Shown here piece after piece: positions 9,129 to 18,908 of a DNA stretch of 64,000 nucleotides. The notes below the pieces were generated by a model. It was given only the letters and a program-made list of their open reading frames with translations, was not told the DNA's origin and did no database searches. The position numbers and the translations under genes were made by a program. This stretch comes from Streptococcus sp. CF8_St5-11. GTDB lineage: Bacteria; Bacillota; Bacilli; Lactobacillales; Streptococcaceae. Location of the stretch: positions 434,001 through 498,000 of the forward strand of contig NZ_JANCOJ010000001.1 in NCBI RefSeq assembly GCF_024295625.1, written 5' to 3'. Every line of letters starts with the position of its first letter. Positions within the stretch are counted from its first letter, which is position 1.

Positions 9129-9902
9129 TTAGTTTGCCTTTTCCCAAAATAGCGCAAATTGGATGGCTAACTCCGCGATGCGATCCTTGCTATCTAAATC
9201 TTCATGACTAGATAAGGTTCGGATATCCCATTTTTCTTCCGAGAGGTGGTCAGCTGCATAGAAGAAATGGCAGAGCTCAAAGCCTCTATAAACTGCTAGG
9301 GCTGCCACTGCCGAACATTCCATATCCACACAGATGGCTCCTGCTTCCTTTCGTCGCTTCATCTTGTCGATGGTTTCCCGGTAGGGTGCATCTGTCGTCC
9401 ACACTTTTCCTGACTGATAAGAAACCTTGTGACTATCCAGAAAGGCTTGGAAGAGAGGGAGGGTTTTCTTGTTTACTTCCACTTCATCACTAGCCGGCAG
9501 ATAGTGGTAACTGGTCCCCTCGTCGCGAAGAGCAGCCGTTGGAATGATGATGGAAGTCGCTTCGATATCACGGTCTAAAACCCCACAGGTCCCAAAGAGC
9601 ACCAGTTTTTCCATCCCAAATTGAATCAAATCCTCTATAATCCCCACACAGGAAGCAGCCCCAACGGGTGCATTAAAGGCAGCAATTTGTTGGTCTTCAA
9701 TAGTGATCCCATAGACCAGGACTTCAAAGTTGGCCATGGAGGTTCTTGCAATGACCTCATGATCGTAATTCTCAAGGAGGCGAGCAAAAGTTACTCTTGA
9801 AAAGCAAGAGATGACTACTTTGGGAAATCCTTCAATTGGTTGGTGTAAGTCTTGTGGATTGATAATCGCCTGTCGATTGGCATCAAATTCTTCTAACAGC
9901 AT
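9129..9902 (-). CDS. Nucleoside phosphorylase (PNP/UDP family)
   Basis: About 257 residues with the PNP_UDP_1 family pattern: FGTCGVL at the phosphate/ribose site and the CVDMECSAVAALA stretch that contacts the ribose and base. The family splits nucleosides with phosphate into base and ribose-1-phosphate in the cytoplasm. The start at 9902 is chosen because GAGGTG lies 8 bases upstream; an ATG at 9920 would give six more residues with a weaker site. It is the first gene of an operon with the ECF ATPase, EcfT and an SDR, suggesting uptake and salvage of a nucleoside or base. Substrate preference is unresolved. Confidence 0.82.
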   Translation of the reverse strand: MLLEEFDANRQAIINPQDLHQPIEGFPKVVISCFSRVTFARLLENYDHEVIARTSMANFEVLVYGITIEDQQIAAFNAPVGAASCVGIIEDLIQFGMEKLVLFGTCGVLDRDIEATSIIIPTAALRDEGTSYHYLPASDEVEVNKKTLPLFQAFLDSHKVSYQSGKVWTTDAPYRETIDKMKRRKEAGAICVDMECSAVAALAVYRGFELCHFFYAADHLSEEKWDIRTLSSHEDLDSKDRIAELAIQFALFWEKAN

Positions 9903-9937
9903 TTCGTGCACCTCTTTCATTCTACTTCTAGGCCCCT

Positions 9938-9948
9938 ATTATACCACA
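9938..9948 (-). promoter_or_regulatory. Extended -10 promoter of the nucleoside phosphorylase operon
   Basis: On the minus strand TGTGG is followed by a perfect TATAAT (9943-9938). It lies 36 bases before the chosen phosphorylase start. No strong -35 is visible. Confidence 0.6.
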
Positions 9949-9988
9949 ATTAGCCTAGTCATTGGTTTTTGATCAAAGGAAGGAGCAT

Positions 9989-10046
9989 AAAAAAGAACTG
10001 CTTCCAGACGTTAGATTTTTCGGATCAAACGTCGGAAGGACAGTTC
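9989..10046 (-). terminator. Rho-independent terminator of the DUF4299 gene
   Basis: Long minus-strand hairpin with arms GAACTGTCCTTCCGACGTT and AACGTCTGGAAGCAGTTC (two small imperfections), followed by six T residues. It starts 14 bases after the stop codon. Confidence 0.9.
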
Positions 10047-10059
10047 ACTTCGATATTTT

Positions 10060-10965
10060 TTACTTGTTTTCCAATTGCGCTAATTCTAGCAACCGTTCTT
10101 TGGACAATTTTTTGATTTCAATTTGACTAGCATCTAGCAGCTGGAATTCATCTGGCTCTAGCGCTGCCAATAGATTCTTCAGTGCAAGAGACCCAATTGG
10201 ATGGTAATTTTCTGGCTTATCAGGATCTCCATCGATCGCTACCAATAGAACCCGCCAATCACTGATACCCGCTAAGCCCACAATTTCTACATATTCTGCA
10301 GGAACATGTGGCACGCTTGGCAAGACCGTATCCGTATCTTCTGTCAAGCTATAGCTGGCTAAGAAGGCTCCTGTCTCCTCCTGTTGATAAAAACGGACTT
10401 GACTGAAATAAGCTGCACTATATTGAATCTTCTTGATAAAGGCAGAGTAGGCTTCTAGTGGATGGACATGGTTCAATACTTCCTGCACTGTATCCCGATC
10501 CAAATAGACTGGATGAGCGAAGCCTTGCACTTCAAACTCTTTTAGATCTTTTTCTTTTGTCAAATTCCCCAGCGTTTCTAGGATAACGACTTCATAATCA
10601 AAATGGAAAATAGAATCTGGAGTATAGCTCACGCCGTCGCTAGCCACAATCTCCGTTCCTAATACTTCTCCTAGGCGACTGATCCAGCGAAGGGCCAACT
10701 GCCAATCTTCTTCTATCGCAAAAGAGGGCACCTGAATCTGATAAGACTCTTCCTCATCAAAATAGCGTAACTGCAGAGGAAGACCGCTCTTGCCAAATAC
10801 GATACAGTTCAAGCTTTCAAAATCATTTAAGGGACGATGAAGGGTGGCAGGATCATAGTTGTAGGTTGTTAACCCCTCCACTAATTTAAGAACTTCCTGT
10901 GCTGCGAGTACTTTCTGATAGCCAAATAAGCTCTTTTTATTTTTGATTGAAAACACGATACTCAT
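10060..10965 (-). CDS. DUF4299 family protein
   Basis: 301 residues, acidic, without a signal peptide or membrane segment, so probably cytoplasmic. I recognise it as the streptococcal DUF4299 family; the function is unknown and no catalytic motif stands out. It is monocistronic, with its own terminator at 9989-10046 and a separate trhO unit upstream. Confidence 0.7.
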   Translation of the reverse strand: MSIVFSIKNKKSLFGYQKVLAAQEVLKLVEGLTTYNYDPATLHRPLNDFESLNCIVFGKSGLPLQLRYFDEEESYQIQVPSFAIEEDWQLALRWISRLGEVLGTEIVASDGVSYTPDSIFHFDYEVVILETLGNLTKEKDLKEFEVQGFAHPVYLDRDTVQEVLNHVHPLEAYSAFIKKIQYSAAYFSQVRFYQQEETGAFLASYSLTEDTDTVLPSVPHVPAEYVEIVGLAGISDWRVLLVAIDGDPDKPENYHPIGSLALKNLLAALEPDEFQLLDASQIEIKKLSKERLLELAQLENK

Positions 10966-11035
10966 TTGTTTTCTCCTTTGTGAAATCGCTTACCTAAAGT
11001 ATAGCACAATTTTCAATCAATTTCCATATAAAAAA

Positions 11036-11055
11036 CAGCCTGAGTTTTCAGACTG
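11036..11055 (-). terminator. Rho-independent terminator of trhO
   Basis: Minus-strand hairpin CAGTCTGA aaac TCAGGCTG followed by six T residues, 10 bases after the trhO stop codon. Confidence 0.88.
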
Positions 11056-11065
11056 CTTGTTTCCA

Positions 11066-12049
11066 TTATGCAGGTGCTCCATCAAGCGTCTCACCGATAA
11101 TCTCTAAACGCTCACGAACCTCTGCTTGTGACAAGTTGTGTTCTTCTACATAGCGATTGCGAGGGTGAACCCGGCACTCATGTGAGCAGCCACGGAGGTA
11201 CTTGTCTTCGTTTTCTTCTGAGGTCAAGATGCGACGGTTACAGAAAGGATTTCCACAGTTGACATAGCGTTCACATGGTGTTCCAACAAACCAGTCTTTT
11301 CCGACAATGCTTGGATCGACATGGTTGACATCGACTGCAATCCGCTCGTCAAAGACGTACATTTTCCCATCCCACAGTTCGCCTTGAACTTCTGGGTCTT
11401 TTCCGTAAGTCGCGATACCACCGTGCAATTGACCAACATCTTTGTAGCCTTCACGCACCATCCAACCCGAGAATTTCTCACAACGGACTCCACCAGTACA
11501 GTAGACGACAACACGCTTGTCCATGAATTTTTCCTTGTTATCACGGACCCATTGCGGCAATTCACGGAAATTGCGGATGTCTGGACGAATAGCCCCACGG
11601 AAGTGACCAAGATCGTACTCGTAGTCATTCCGAGTATCAAGGACAACGGTATCTTCGTCGAGAAGAGCTTCTTTAAACTCTTTTGGAGACAAATAAGCAC
11701 CTGTCGTTTCAAGGGGATTGATATCGTTATCGAAGTTATCATCTTCTAAACCAAGGTGGACAATCTCTTTCTTATAACGTACAAACATCTTCTTGAAAGC
11801 TTGCTCTTCTTCCTCATCGATCTTGAACCAGAGGTCTTCCATCCCTGGAAGGCTGTGAACGTAGTCCATGTATTTTTGCGTTGTTTCGTAGTCACCAGAA
11901 ACGGTTCCGTTAATCCCTTCATCAGCAACTAGGATACGTCCTTTAAGGCCGATTGATTTACAGAAGGCCAAGTGATCATCCGCAAATTGTTCCGCGTTTT
12001 CGATGGGAACATATTTATAGTAAAGTAATACACGAATAGGTTTTGCCAT
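11066..12049 (-). CDS. trhO: tRNA uridine(34) hydroxylase TrhO (rhodanese-like)
   Basis: 327 residues in three parts: an N-terminal acylphosphatase-like domain (1-95), a rhodanese domain (about 120-215) with the active-site cysteine in [13 protein letters not shown], and a C-terminal cysteine-rich zinc-like region ([15 protein letters not shown] and [13 protein letters not shown]). This is the YceA/TrhO family, which hydroxylates U34 of tRNAs on the way to 5-methoxyuridine-type modifications. It is a single-gene unit with a terminator. Confidence 0.93.
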   Translation of the reverse strand: MAKPIRVLLYYKYVPIENAEQFADDHLAFCKSIGLKGRILVADEGINGTVSGDYETTQKYMDYVHSLPGMEDLWFKIDEEEEQAFKKMFVRYKKEIVHLGLEDDNFDNDINPLETTGAYLSPKEFKEALLDEDTVVLDTRNDYEYDLGHFRGAIRPDIRNFRELPQWVRDNKEKFMDKRVVVYCTGGVRCEKFSGWMVREGYKDVGQLHGGIATYGKDPEVQGELWDGKMYVFDERIAVDVNHVDPSIVGKDWFVGTPCERYVNCGNPFCNRRILTSEENEDKYLRGCSHECRVHPRNRYVEEHNLSQAEVRERLEIIGETLDGAPA

Positions 12050-12150
12050 GTCATTCTCTTTTCTAAGATTAAATTATCAGAATTTTTCATTCAACTATAC
12101 CAGTATACTCTCCCAAGAAAACGAATGCAATTTATTTGACTGAAAAATAA

Positions 12151-12170
12151 AAGCCTGGTTTCCCAGACTT
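12151..12170 (-). terminator. Rho-independent terminator after the XRE/membrane protein operon
   Basis: Minus-strand hairpin AAGTCTGGG aaa CCAGGCTT followed by TTATTTTT, about 30 bases after the stop codon at 12200. Confidence 0.8.
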
Positions 12171-12199
12171 TTATAGGACGAAACCAGGGTTTCAACTTT

Positions 12200-12691
12200 C
12201 TACTCTTCCTTTTCCAACTGATCCAGATAGGCTTCATAGCGTTTTTTCTCAACTTTTGCAAGAAGCGTCACAAGGGTATTCACTCCCCATACAATTGGAA
12301 GATTTAGTAAAAAGGTAATAGGAAGTACTAGTAAGAATTTTGAATGGAAGGGATTGGCCTGATAGACAGCCTGGTTTAATTGAAAATTTTGAGCCCAGAT
12401 GAACAAGGAGAGAATTGAGGTTACTGCTACAATTCCCGTCACATTTAGATAGCTATAACTGATAAATCTCACACCCAATCGTTGACAACGCACCGAATAA
12501 TACAATCCTGAGACGATGAGTAAGGCTACCACCATGATTGGACTGAGCCCCACCTTAGATGTAAAAATGGATCCTACACTAAAAACAGTTAAGGCAAGGA
12601 AAAGAAAACCAGCTGTCTCAGCACCAGCCTTATTAGCTAGGCCTTCTTCTCGTTCATCTATGATTTGTTTGTTCAGCAATTGTAATCTCAT
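12200..12691 (-). CDS. Small integral membrane protein, second of a pair
   Basis: About 163 residues with four predicted membrane segments and charged ends. The start at 12691 (MRLQLLNK) is chosen because a strong AAGGAGG precedes it; an ATG at 12712 would overlap the previous gene. No enzyme motif is seen. It resembles the membrane proteins of unknown function (DUF3278/DUF6773-like) that accompany small XRE regulators in Firmicutes. It shares the opening pattern 'IIDERxxxLxxKxGxE' with the upstream gene (VKDERTMLLDGKIAGE), so the two are probably paralogs. Confidence 0.6.
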   Translation of the reverse strand: MRLQLLNKQIIDEREEGLANKAGAETAGFLFLALTVFSVGSIFTSKVGLSPIMVVALLIVSGLYYSVRCQRLGVRFISYSYLNVTGIVAVTSILSLFIWAQNFQLNQAVYQANPFHSKFLLVLPITFLLNLPIVWGVNTLVTLLAKVEKKRYEAYLDQLEKEE

Positions 12692-12701
12692 CTCTTCCTC
12701 C

Positions 12702-13184
12702 TTATTCTTCATCCTCTAATTCTGCCTCGATCTTTGCTTGTTTTTTCCGATTGATAAGAGCAAGTGGTTTTTCAAGCAGATCTGTCAGGATGGCAAAGAC
12801 GAGAATTTCTAATAGAATTTTGACCAGATACTTGGGACTCAAGATAAAGCTCGTTGCCTCTCGTTTTCCAATCACATCCATAGCTGTCACAAGCACAGCA
12901 AAGAATAGACCTGACCCAAGGCGACTCAACCAGCTATCTTTTTCTAACATATCTCGAACATCAATCCCTGAACTGATCCTTCTCACAAAGGCATAGGCTC
13001 CCATGGCAATCAGAAGGAACATCTCAGGGAGATAAGCGACTAGGTCTAAGTCCAGGATACTGGATTTCACAAAGGCGGATAGGGCAATAAAGCAGGTCAT
13101 GCCAAGGACAAGTTCTCCTGCGATTTTTCCATCAAGTAGCATGGTCCGTTCATCTTTTACAATTGGTTCTTTCTTTTGTTTCAT
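12702..13184 (-). CDS. Small integral membrane protein, first of a pair
   Basis: 160 residues with about four membrane segments and a charged C-terminal tail (NRKKQAKIEAELEDEE). An AGAGG site supports the start. It lies between the XRE regulator gene (27-base gap) and the second membrane protein (10-base gap), so the three form one operon. The function is unknown; by analogy with other XRE-membrane pairs the membrane proteins might antagonise or sense for the regulator, which is inference. Confidence 0.6.
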   Translation of the reverse strand: MKQKKEPIVKDERTMLLDGKIAGELVLGMTCFIALSAFVKSSILDLDLVAYLPEMFLLIAMGAYAFVRRISSGIDVRDMLEKDSWLSRLGSGLFFAVLVTAMDVIGKREATSFILSPKYLVKILLEILVFAILTDLLEKPLALINRKKQAKIEAELEDEE

Positions 13185-13211
13185 ATGTTTCCTCTTTCTA
13201 TGTTAAAACTG

Positions 13212-13406
13212 TTACTCCCAGAACAGTTGATCCAGCGTCTTATCCAATGTCTTACAGATGGCAAGGCAGAGACTGAGGGTTGGGTTATACTTTCCCGCCT
13301 CGATCAGGCCAATGGTCTGGCGTGTCACCCCGATGGCATCTGCAAGATCCCCCTGGGTCATATCATGCTCGACCCGGGCCATTTTTAATTTGAGATTTTT
13401 CGCCAC
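13212..13406 (-). CDS. XRE family transcriptional regulator (64 aa)
   Basis: A minimal Cro/CI-type protein: almost the whole chain is the helix-turn-helix domain (MTQGDLADAIGVTRQTIGLIE, about residues 16-36), ending LDQLFWE as in the YozG group. A GTG start at 13406 is chosen because AGGAAAAG lies just upstream and homologs begin at this point; longer readings run through the promoter. It heads an operon with two membrane proteins. A pair of direct repeats around its promoter suggests autoregulation. Confidence 0.85.
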   Translation of the reverse strand: MAKNLKLKMARVEHDMTQGDLADAIGVTRQTIGLIEAGKYNPTLSLCLAICKTLDKTLDQLFWE

Positions 13407-13436
13407 AGGCTTTTCCTTTCTTGTTTTTATAGCTTT

Positions 13437-13482
13437 ATTATACACTATATTTTCTATTTTGCAATATATATCTTCCATTTTG
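13437..13482 (-). promoter_or_regulatory. Promoter and direct-repeat operator of the XRE operon
   Basis: On the minus strand TTGCAA (13464-13459), a 16-base spacer and TATAAT (13442-13437) form a good promoter. Two 16-base direct repeats, CAAAATGGAAGATATA (13482-13467) and CAAAATAGAAAATATA (13461-13446), are 21 bases apart, two helical turns. The second overlaps the -35 and spacer, the first lies just upstream. This fits an operator for the XRE protein. Confidence 0.6.
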
Positions 13483-13510
13483 TAAAAAATATTTTTGATA
13501 AAACAAAAAA

Positions 13511-13685
13511 GAGGCTGGGACAAAAATCCTAGCCTCTCAATTATTTTTGGATTGTCGAGCAAGACGCAGTGGTTGAGTGGGCTCTACTACGCTGATTTCA
13601 TCAGCTTTTACAGCCCTACTCAACTGTGCGGAGGTGGGACGACGAAATTGAATTCTAACGAATTACCGATTTCTGTCCCACTCTC
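13511..13685 (+). repeat. 175-bp three-hairpin intergenic repeat, copy 2
   Basis: Same orientation and structure as copy 1, with a few substitutions outside the stem cores. It ends 15 bases from the stop codon of the S-component gene at 13701 and lies upstream of the XRE promoter, insulating the two minus-strand units. Confidence 0.85.
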
Positions 13686-13700
13686 TTATCTTCTGTACAT

Positions 13701-14252
13701 TTAATCTTTGGTCAAACTTCCATCTTTTGTTTGAGTCCGTGCATAAGCAATCAAGAGAAGAGAACCTGCAACAGCTACTGTTAATGCATTAAATGAACCC
13801 GCAACAACACCTTGTAGGAAGACTTTATTGGCACTTTCCTTGTAGATCAAGACATCTCCAACCGGAGCAATCAAGCCCCAGATCACAAGGTTGGATACGA
13901 TTTGAACAACGTTAAAGACAATTAATTCTTTCTTTGTCACTTCCCCTTTAAATTCACCGATTTGTTTGCGGAAGAAACCAACAAAGAGTCCAAACAAACC
14001 ACTTGAAATGATCCAAGTCCACCAAAGACCACCTGACATAGCGTCCTTAATGGCATGACCAATCAAGCCGATTAAGAAGCCGACAATTGGGCCAAAGACT
14101 ACACTAAAGAGAGCTTGAAGGGCATATTGCAACTGAATGCTCGTATTCGGTGCAGGTGCAGGGATTTGCAACATAGCAATCACGACAAAGAGGGCTGCTC
14201 CAACCCCAATAGCTACAACATCTTTAATTGAAAATAATGATTTCTGTTTCAT
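13701..14252 (-). CDS. ECF transporter S component, UPF0397 family
   Basis: 183 residues with five to six membrane segments and the opening [35 protein letters not shown] region typical of UPF0397 S components. S components bind one small substrate in the membrane and dock on a shared EcfT-ATPase module. In pneumococcus the equivalent gene is next to the double ATPase and EcfT; here it is the last gene of the methionine/SAM cluster, 4.5 kb from that module. The substrate is not known; a SAM- or methionine-related one is suggested by context only. Confidence 0.85.
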   Translation of the reverse strand: MKQKSLFSIKDVVAIGVGAALFVVIAMLQIPAPAPNTSIQLQYALQALFSVVFGPIVGFLIGLIGHAIKDAMSGGLWWTWIISSGLFGLFVGFFRKQIGEFKGEVTKKELIVFNVVQIVSNLVIWGLIAPVGDVLIYKESANKVFLQGVVAGSFNALTVAVAGSLLLIAYARTQTKDGSLTKD

Positions 14253-14266
14253 TATGATATCTCCTA

Positions 14267-15115
14267 TTAATTTTCCATTTTTCTAATCTCGATATGCCAA
14301 GAAGCCCCAACTCCTACATTATAGGCCTTGGCAAAGGATCCCTGGTTGATGGCAAGACCAACACGGTAAAGGGAATTGATATAAAGGATTGGCTGTCCAA
14401 TCCGCACGTCGGCGAAAGACTTGCCGTAGGTTACTTGGTTTTGATAAACCAGCATGTCATTGTTATAGATGGTCACTTCAAAACGTTCCCCAAATTCAGG
14501 TGCCAAATGATTGAACTCTTCCCGAGTAATGGAAGTCCAAAGAGAACCAAAGCGCACATCTAGGATGTCAACTGCACCTTTAACAAGATTGTCCTCAAGA
14601 ACCGTCTCAACCACTGGGATTTCCACAATATGTTCGACACTGAGTTCTGGTCCGACTTCTTCAAAACTAATATGGCCACTGGCCAACTTAGCTCCTGTAT
14701 AGGCGTAGACATCACGCCCATGGAAGGTATAAGAAAACTCTGTATTGGCCCGGCGGTTCTTCACTTCTGAAATCTCACGGATAGCAACAATCCCTACATG
14801 TTTCTTGATAAAAGAGAGAGTTCCATTATCCGGAGTGACAATGTATTGATTTTTCGCCGTTTTAGCTACGACACTCTTTCGTTTGGAACCGACACCAGGA
14901 TCGACCACCGAAACAAAGGTTGTCCCTTCTGGCCAGTAATCTACTGTCTGAAAGAGACGGTAACTCCCTTCAAAGATATTGTAGGGGGTAATATCATGAG
15001 TTAAGTGGTGAATTTTAAGGGTTGGTGATTCTTCTAAAGCAACCCCAATCATAGCTGATACTGCTCCATCCACCAAACCAAAGTCTGACTGAAGAACTAG
15101 TAAATTATTGTGCAT
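14267..15115 (-). CDS. SAM hydroxide adenosyltransferase (DUF62 family)
   Basis: 282 residues matching the SAM hydrolase/fluorinase-like fold: an N-terminal SDFG motif ([10 protein letters not shown], about 8-17), SVVDPGVGS (about 69-77) and TPDNGTLS (about 93-100) in the large domain, and a smaller C-terminal beta domain. Characterised members split S-adenosylmethionine with water-derived hydroxide into adenosine and methionine. Its start overlaps the stop of the MptD-like S component by 11 bases. Position within metNPQ genes fits SAM or methionine recycling. Confidence 0.85.
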   Translation of the reverse strand: MHNNLLVLQSDFGLVDGAVSAMIGVALEESPTLKIHHLTHDITPYNIFEGSYRLFQTVDYWPEGTTFVSVVDPGVGSKRKSVVAKTAKNQYIVTPDNGTLSFIKKHVGIVAIREISEVKNRRANTEFSYTFHGRDVYAYTGAKLASGHISFEEVGPELSVEHIVEIPVVETVLEDNLVKGAVDILDVRFGSLWTSITREEFNHLAPEFGERFEVTIYNNDMLVYQNQVTYGKSFADVRIGQPILYINSLYRVGLAINQGSFAKAYNVGVGASWHIEIRKMEN

Positions 15116-15701
15116 CTTTATCTCCTTTTTTGGCCAATAATGGAAGAAGGATGTTCGATAGTCCCCATCCTAATCCAGCACCCAGTATGACCGTGAGGAC
15201 AAACCAAGTGATGGTCGCTAGATCTGGTGATACCATCACCCGATTGACATAGTCTATCGATTTACCACGATCCAGTAACGACATGCGGTAACTGGCTGGA
15301 TAGAACCACATCATAAGAATGGGCCCTGTCGTCGCAAAGGCAAAAATAACAAAAGACAAGGCATTTCGTAAATTCGAGCGAAAACGACCACTTGAGGCGA
15401 CCATTTCCGCAAAACTTCCGGCGATCAAGGCTGGAATAAAGGCCCCTGCACCATGACGCGAAAAGAGGAAGAAGGATCCAATCACGCAGCCAACTATAAA
15501 GATAGATCCAACTCCTTTTATTTTTTCTAGATAATAGCGGTAGATCATCCCGCCAAACAAGGCTGAAAAGGCAGGAGCATAAAACATATTTCCTTGATGA
15601 TCGACCAGATTTCCAACTAAGACCCCCAGTCCAATCGCAAGAAAATAGAGGAAAGTGAAGGCTCCAACTTGTTTTATTTGATTCACATTTATTCTATTCA
15701 T
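15105..15701 (-). CDS. MptD family ECF transporter S component
   Basis: 198 residues with about six membrane segments and the conserved stretch FIPALIAGSFAEM. I recognise it as the MptD (Trep_Strep) family of putative S components. It is 12 bases from metP upstream and overlaps the SAM hydroxide adenosyltransferase downstream, so it is part of the methionine operon. It would need the EcfT/ATPase module encoded at 6623-9128 or another genomic copy. The substrate is unknown. Confidence 0.78.
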   Translation of the reverse strand: MNRINVNQIKQVGAFTFLYFLAIGLGVLVGNLVDHQGNMFYAPAFSALFGGMIYRYYLEKIKGVGSIFIVGCVIGSFFLFSRHGAGAFIPALIAGSFAEMVASSGRFRSNLRNALSFVIFAFATTGPILMMWFYPASYRMSLLDRGKSIDYVNRVMVSPDLATITWFVLTVILGAGLGWGLSNILLPLLAKKGDKDAQ

Positions 15702-15713
15702 TGGATACTGATC

Positions 15714-16406
15714 CTAACGGTGGCTAATTTTCTTCGAAAGGAAGTCCCCGATAAATTGGACCAGAACGATAAGAATCAGGATCAATAAGGTCGCCACAAA
15801 GATGACATCATTGTTAAACATGTTTTTCCCGTAGTTGATGGCCAAGGTTCCTAATCCTCCAGCACCAACGGCACCCGCCATGGCGGTTTCTCCAATCAAG
15901 GAAATGATGGTCACTGTTGTTACACGGATCAAATCAGGAAGCCCTTCACGAAGGTAGACACCAACAATATCCCAGAAGGTTGCCCCACTGGCTTGTGCTG
16001 CTTCAATCACGCCTCCATCCAATTCTGACAAGACTACTTGGACTTGGCGGGCAAAGAAAGGAAAGACAGCCAAGGATAGCGGAACAAGGGCCGCTGTAGG
16101 ACCGATGGTATTTTTCAAGAGCAAGTAGGTCAAAGGATTAATAAAGGCCAACAAGATAATGAAAGGAATGGCGCGGAACAAGGAAGTAATTTTATCCAAA
16201 ATTTGGAAAACGATTCTATTTTCGATGACACCACCTGGACGGGTCAAGACTAACAAAAGTCCTGTCACCAAACCTAAAAATCCACCAATAATGAAGGAAA
16301 TAACGGTCATGTAAAGAGTCAAGTAAATAGCGGTTCCCCATCCATACTGGCCAGACCACCCTAATTTATAGACATTTGGTAAATATGTTTGAATTAACTG
16401 GATCAT
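15714..16406 (-). CDS. metP: Methionine ABC transporter permease
   Basis: 230 residues with five to six membrane segments and the ABC permease EAA loop ([28 protein letters not shown], about residues 137-165), which docks onto the ATPase. This is the MetI/MetP type, forming a homodimeric channel for methionine. The start overlaps the end of metN by 4 bases (ATGA), indicating coupled translation. Confidence 0.93.
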   Translation of the reverse strand: MIQLIQTYLPNVYKLGWSGQYGWGTAIYLTLYMTVISFIIGGFLGLVTGLLLVLTRPGGVIENRIVFQILDKITSLFRAIPFIILLAFINPLTYLLLKNTIGPTAALVPLSLAVFPFFARQVQVVLSELDGGVIEAAQASGATFWDIVGVYLREGLPDLIRVTTVTIISLIGETAMAGAVGAGGLGTLAINYGKNMFNNDVIFVATLLILILIVLVQFIGDFLSKKISHR

Positions 16407-17470
16407 GCTTTTCTCCCATCTTTCACAATAGTCACGGAAACTCCTGCATTTTCTAACTCAGCTTTGGCCGTTTCCAGATTTTGATTTTCACCTGATAAGA
16501 TGACCACCAATTCTCCAACAGGCGTGTTATCAAGGATCTCGATGTTCCCAAATAAAATGTTGGCAGATACTTGGTACTGCTTGTAAATATCATTGATGAT
16601 AGCTGTATCTGTCACAGAACCCGCATACTTGAGATGCGCTAAAATCGAGTCATCTGGCAAGTTCTTCACAATCGCTTGTTGATTGATTTTCACCATGGCT
16701 TCATCGATTCCTGTTGCAACTGTGATAAAGTCTTGCGTCAAAGCATTTTTCGGATTCGAGAAGATATCTAACACAGACCCTTCTTCAATCAGCTCGCCAT
16801 TTTGCATGACTGCTACCCGGTTGGCAATATCTTTGACAATTTGCATCTCATGGGTGATCAAGACAATGGTTAAACCAAGTTTCTTGTTCAATTCTTGCAA
16901 CAGAGCTAGAATTTGTTTGGTCGTCTTTGGATCCAGGGCGGAAGTTGACTCATCTGAGATCAAAATCTTTGGATCATTGGCAAGGGCACGCGCAATCGCT
17001 ACCCGCTGCTTTTGACCACCAGACAATTGGGCTGGGTAATTTTCTGCACGGTCAGCTAGACCAACCAATTCCAACAATTTCGCCACTTTCTCATTCTTTT
17101 GTTCTTTGTTTAATTTAGAATGTTTAAGAGCAAAGGCTACATTTTCTGCAACAGTCATTTGAGCCATCAAGTTGAAGTGTTGGAAAATCATTCCGATATC
17201 CCGACGTTTCTCCCGAAGGGCAGCCGGTTTTAGGGTCACCTGATCTTGATAAATCACATCCCCATCCACAGTGATGGTTCCGGCACTAGGCACTTGCAAG
17301 AGATTGATCACCCGAACCAAGGTCGATTTTCCGGCTCCGGAATACCCTACAATCCCATAGATATCGCCTTCATTAATATGAATGGTCACATCTTTGACGG
17401 CTTGGATCTGACGTTTCTTTTGCTGGAAGGTCACATCAATGTGGTCCAGCTGAATCATTGCTTTACTCAT
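16403..17470 (-). CDS. metN: Methionine ABC transporter ATP-binding protein
   Basis: 355 residues. The ABC domain shows Walker [10 protein letters not shown] (about 43-51), signature LSGGQKQR and Walker B ILISDEST; the last 80 residues form a NIL domain, which in MetN proteins binds methionine and inhibits transport when the cell is full. The aspartate-to-serine style ending of Walker B (DESTSALD) is normal for MetN. It overlaps the upstream M20 peptidase gene by 8 bases and metP downstream by 4. Confidence 0.95.
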   Translation of the reverse strand: MSKAMIQLDHIDVTFQQKKRQIQAVKDVTIHINEGDIYGIVGYSGAGKSTLVRVINLLQVPSAGTITVDGDVIYQDQVTLKPAALREKRRDIGMIFQHFNLMAQMTVAENVAFALKHSKLNKEQKNEKVAKLLELVGLADRAENYPAQLSGGQKQRVAIARALANDPKILISDESTSALDPKTTKQILALLQELNKKLGLTIVLITHEMQIVKDIANRVAVMQNGELIEEGSVLDIFSNPKNALTQDFITVATGIDEAMVKINQQAIVKNLPDDSILAHLKYAGSVTDTAIINDIYKQYQVSANILFGNIEILDNTPVGELVVILSGENQNLETAKAELENAGVSVTIVKDGRKA

Positions 17471-18836
17471 AACTTACTATTAACTCCTTTATCAATTCAA
17501 TATGGGTGTAATAATCGGCAATTTTCACATTTTCGTCGCCCCCATGATCACGGCTATTAGCATTGCCAATTCCAAAGGCTGCCATCGGCACCTGCAAAGC
17601 CTCAAATACCGTATGCATTGGCCCTGTTCCCGCTGTTGTTGGAAGAACAGAAACTCCTTCTCTATAGAAGTCTTTGGCCAGCCGAATGACATTTAAAATC
17701 GATGGGGCACTCATATCACTTCGGTAACTCATTTCACCGAGAGTATAGACCAATTCGACCTGATCATAACCGTTCTTCTTCAATTGTTGCTTGATCTTTT
17801 CTAAGACATCCTTGGGATCCAGTCCAGGAACCAAACGCACCTCCATCTTGGCACGTGCCTCTGCCGGAAGAATCGTTTTAACACCTTGGCCTTGGTAACC
17901 AGAGCCAAAGCCTTCAATATTCAGGGCTGGTTCAAAATAAAAACGGCGCAGGAATTCTTTTCGATCTTCCTTCAAGATTGGAAGGGTTAGACCATAGGTT
18001 TCCGCTACATCTTCTGGTCCTTTGTTGGCATATTGCTCGATCAAAGCTAGTTCGCGTTCATTGGGTTCTTGGATCTGATCATAAATCCCATCCACCAAGA
18101 TTCGGCCTTCTTTGTCACGAAGACTGGCGATGGCATTTAACAAATACCAAGAAGCAGAGTCCACCACACCGCCATAGCTGGAATGGATATCCACTTCTGC
18201 ACTCTTCACCACCATATCAAATGTGACGATCCCTTTGCTACCACCGGAAATTTCCAACTGACCCTGATTATTTCGGGTACCTTGTTCCCACACTAAGAGG
18301 TCTGCCCCACGCAAGTGTTTCTTATGTTTGGCCAAGTATTTATCCAAGTCAGTCGATGCAGACTCCTCTGCCCCTTCGATAATAAAGGTGATATTGACTG
18401 GCAAATCGCCACTTTCACGAATGTATTTTCGAAGAGCTGTGAGACGAGCTGTGATATGCCCCTTATCATCATCAACCCCTCGACCGTACATGGTTCCATA
18501 ATGGACCGATAAGGTGAAGGGGTCTCCCGTCCAAGGTTGGTCTCCATCAGCTGGTACCGTATCATAGTGGTTATAAAAAATGATGGTTTTGGCTTCAGGA
18601 TTTGGCGAGAAAAATTTGGCAATCACAAAAGGAGCTGTATAGCTATCATCAACTTCGACTTTGGCTCCTGCAGCTGTAAAAATTTCCCCCAAATAGTTGG
18701 CCACTTCCTTGAGACCAACTTGTTGGGCAAAGATGGATTTTTTTGAAATCAATGTTCGCAACACTTCAAAATAATGTTGTGCGACCTCATCATTTTCAAA
18801 TTTACGGATTTGTTCCGCTTCTGTGGCAAAAGGCAT
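17463..18836 (-). CDS. M20 family metallopeptidase in the methionine operon
   Basis: 457 residues of the M20/M25/M40 type. Zinc-site motifs are visible: NHYDTVPAD (about 88-96), [10 protein letters not shown] (about 114-123), IEGAEESAS (about 148-156) and a C-terminal GDEN. Members cut dipeptides or acylated amino acids. Its placement between metQ and metN, as in pneumococcus, suggests it releases methionine from imported peptides or derivatives; the actual substrate is inferred. Confidence 0.85.
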   Translation of the reverse strand: MPFATEAEQIRKFENDEVAQHYFEVLRTLISKKSIFAQQVGLKEVANYLGEIFTAAGAKVEVDDSYTAPFVIAKFFSPNPEAKTIIFYNHYDTVPADGDQPWTGDPFTLSVHYGTMYGRGVDDDKGHITARLTALRKYIRESGDLPVNITFIIEGAEESASTDLDKYLAKHKKHLRGADLLVWEQGTRNNQGQLEISGGSKGIVTFDMVVKSAEVDIHSSYGGVVDSASWYLLNAIASLRDKEGRILVDGIYDQIQEPNERELALIEQYANKGPEDVAETYGLTLPILKEDRKEFLRRFYFEPALNIEGFGSGYQGQGVKTILPAEARAKMEVRLVPGLDPKDVLEKIKQQLKKNGYDQVELVYTLGEMSYRSDMSAPSILNVIRLAKDFYREGVSVLPTTAGTGPMHTVFEALQVPMAAFGIGNANSRDHGGDENVKIADYYTHIELIKELIVSYE

Positions 18837-18908
18837 GCATTCCTCCTAATACACGATAAGAGGTAGAGAATTGCTTCTCCACCTCCTTCATACACTTGAG
18901 ATCAAATC

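Noticed and set aside
18315..18622. Overlapping open frames opposite the M20 peptidase gene and similar antisense frames opposite gatB, secA and scrK
   Set aside because: Each lies wholly inside a well-supported gene on the other strand, lacks a ribosome-binding site and shows no domain pattern.
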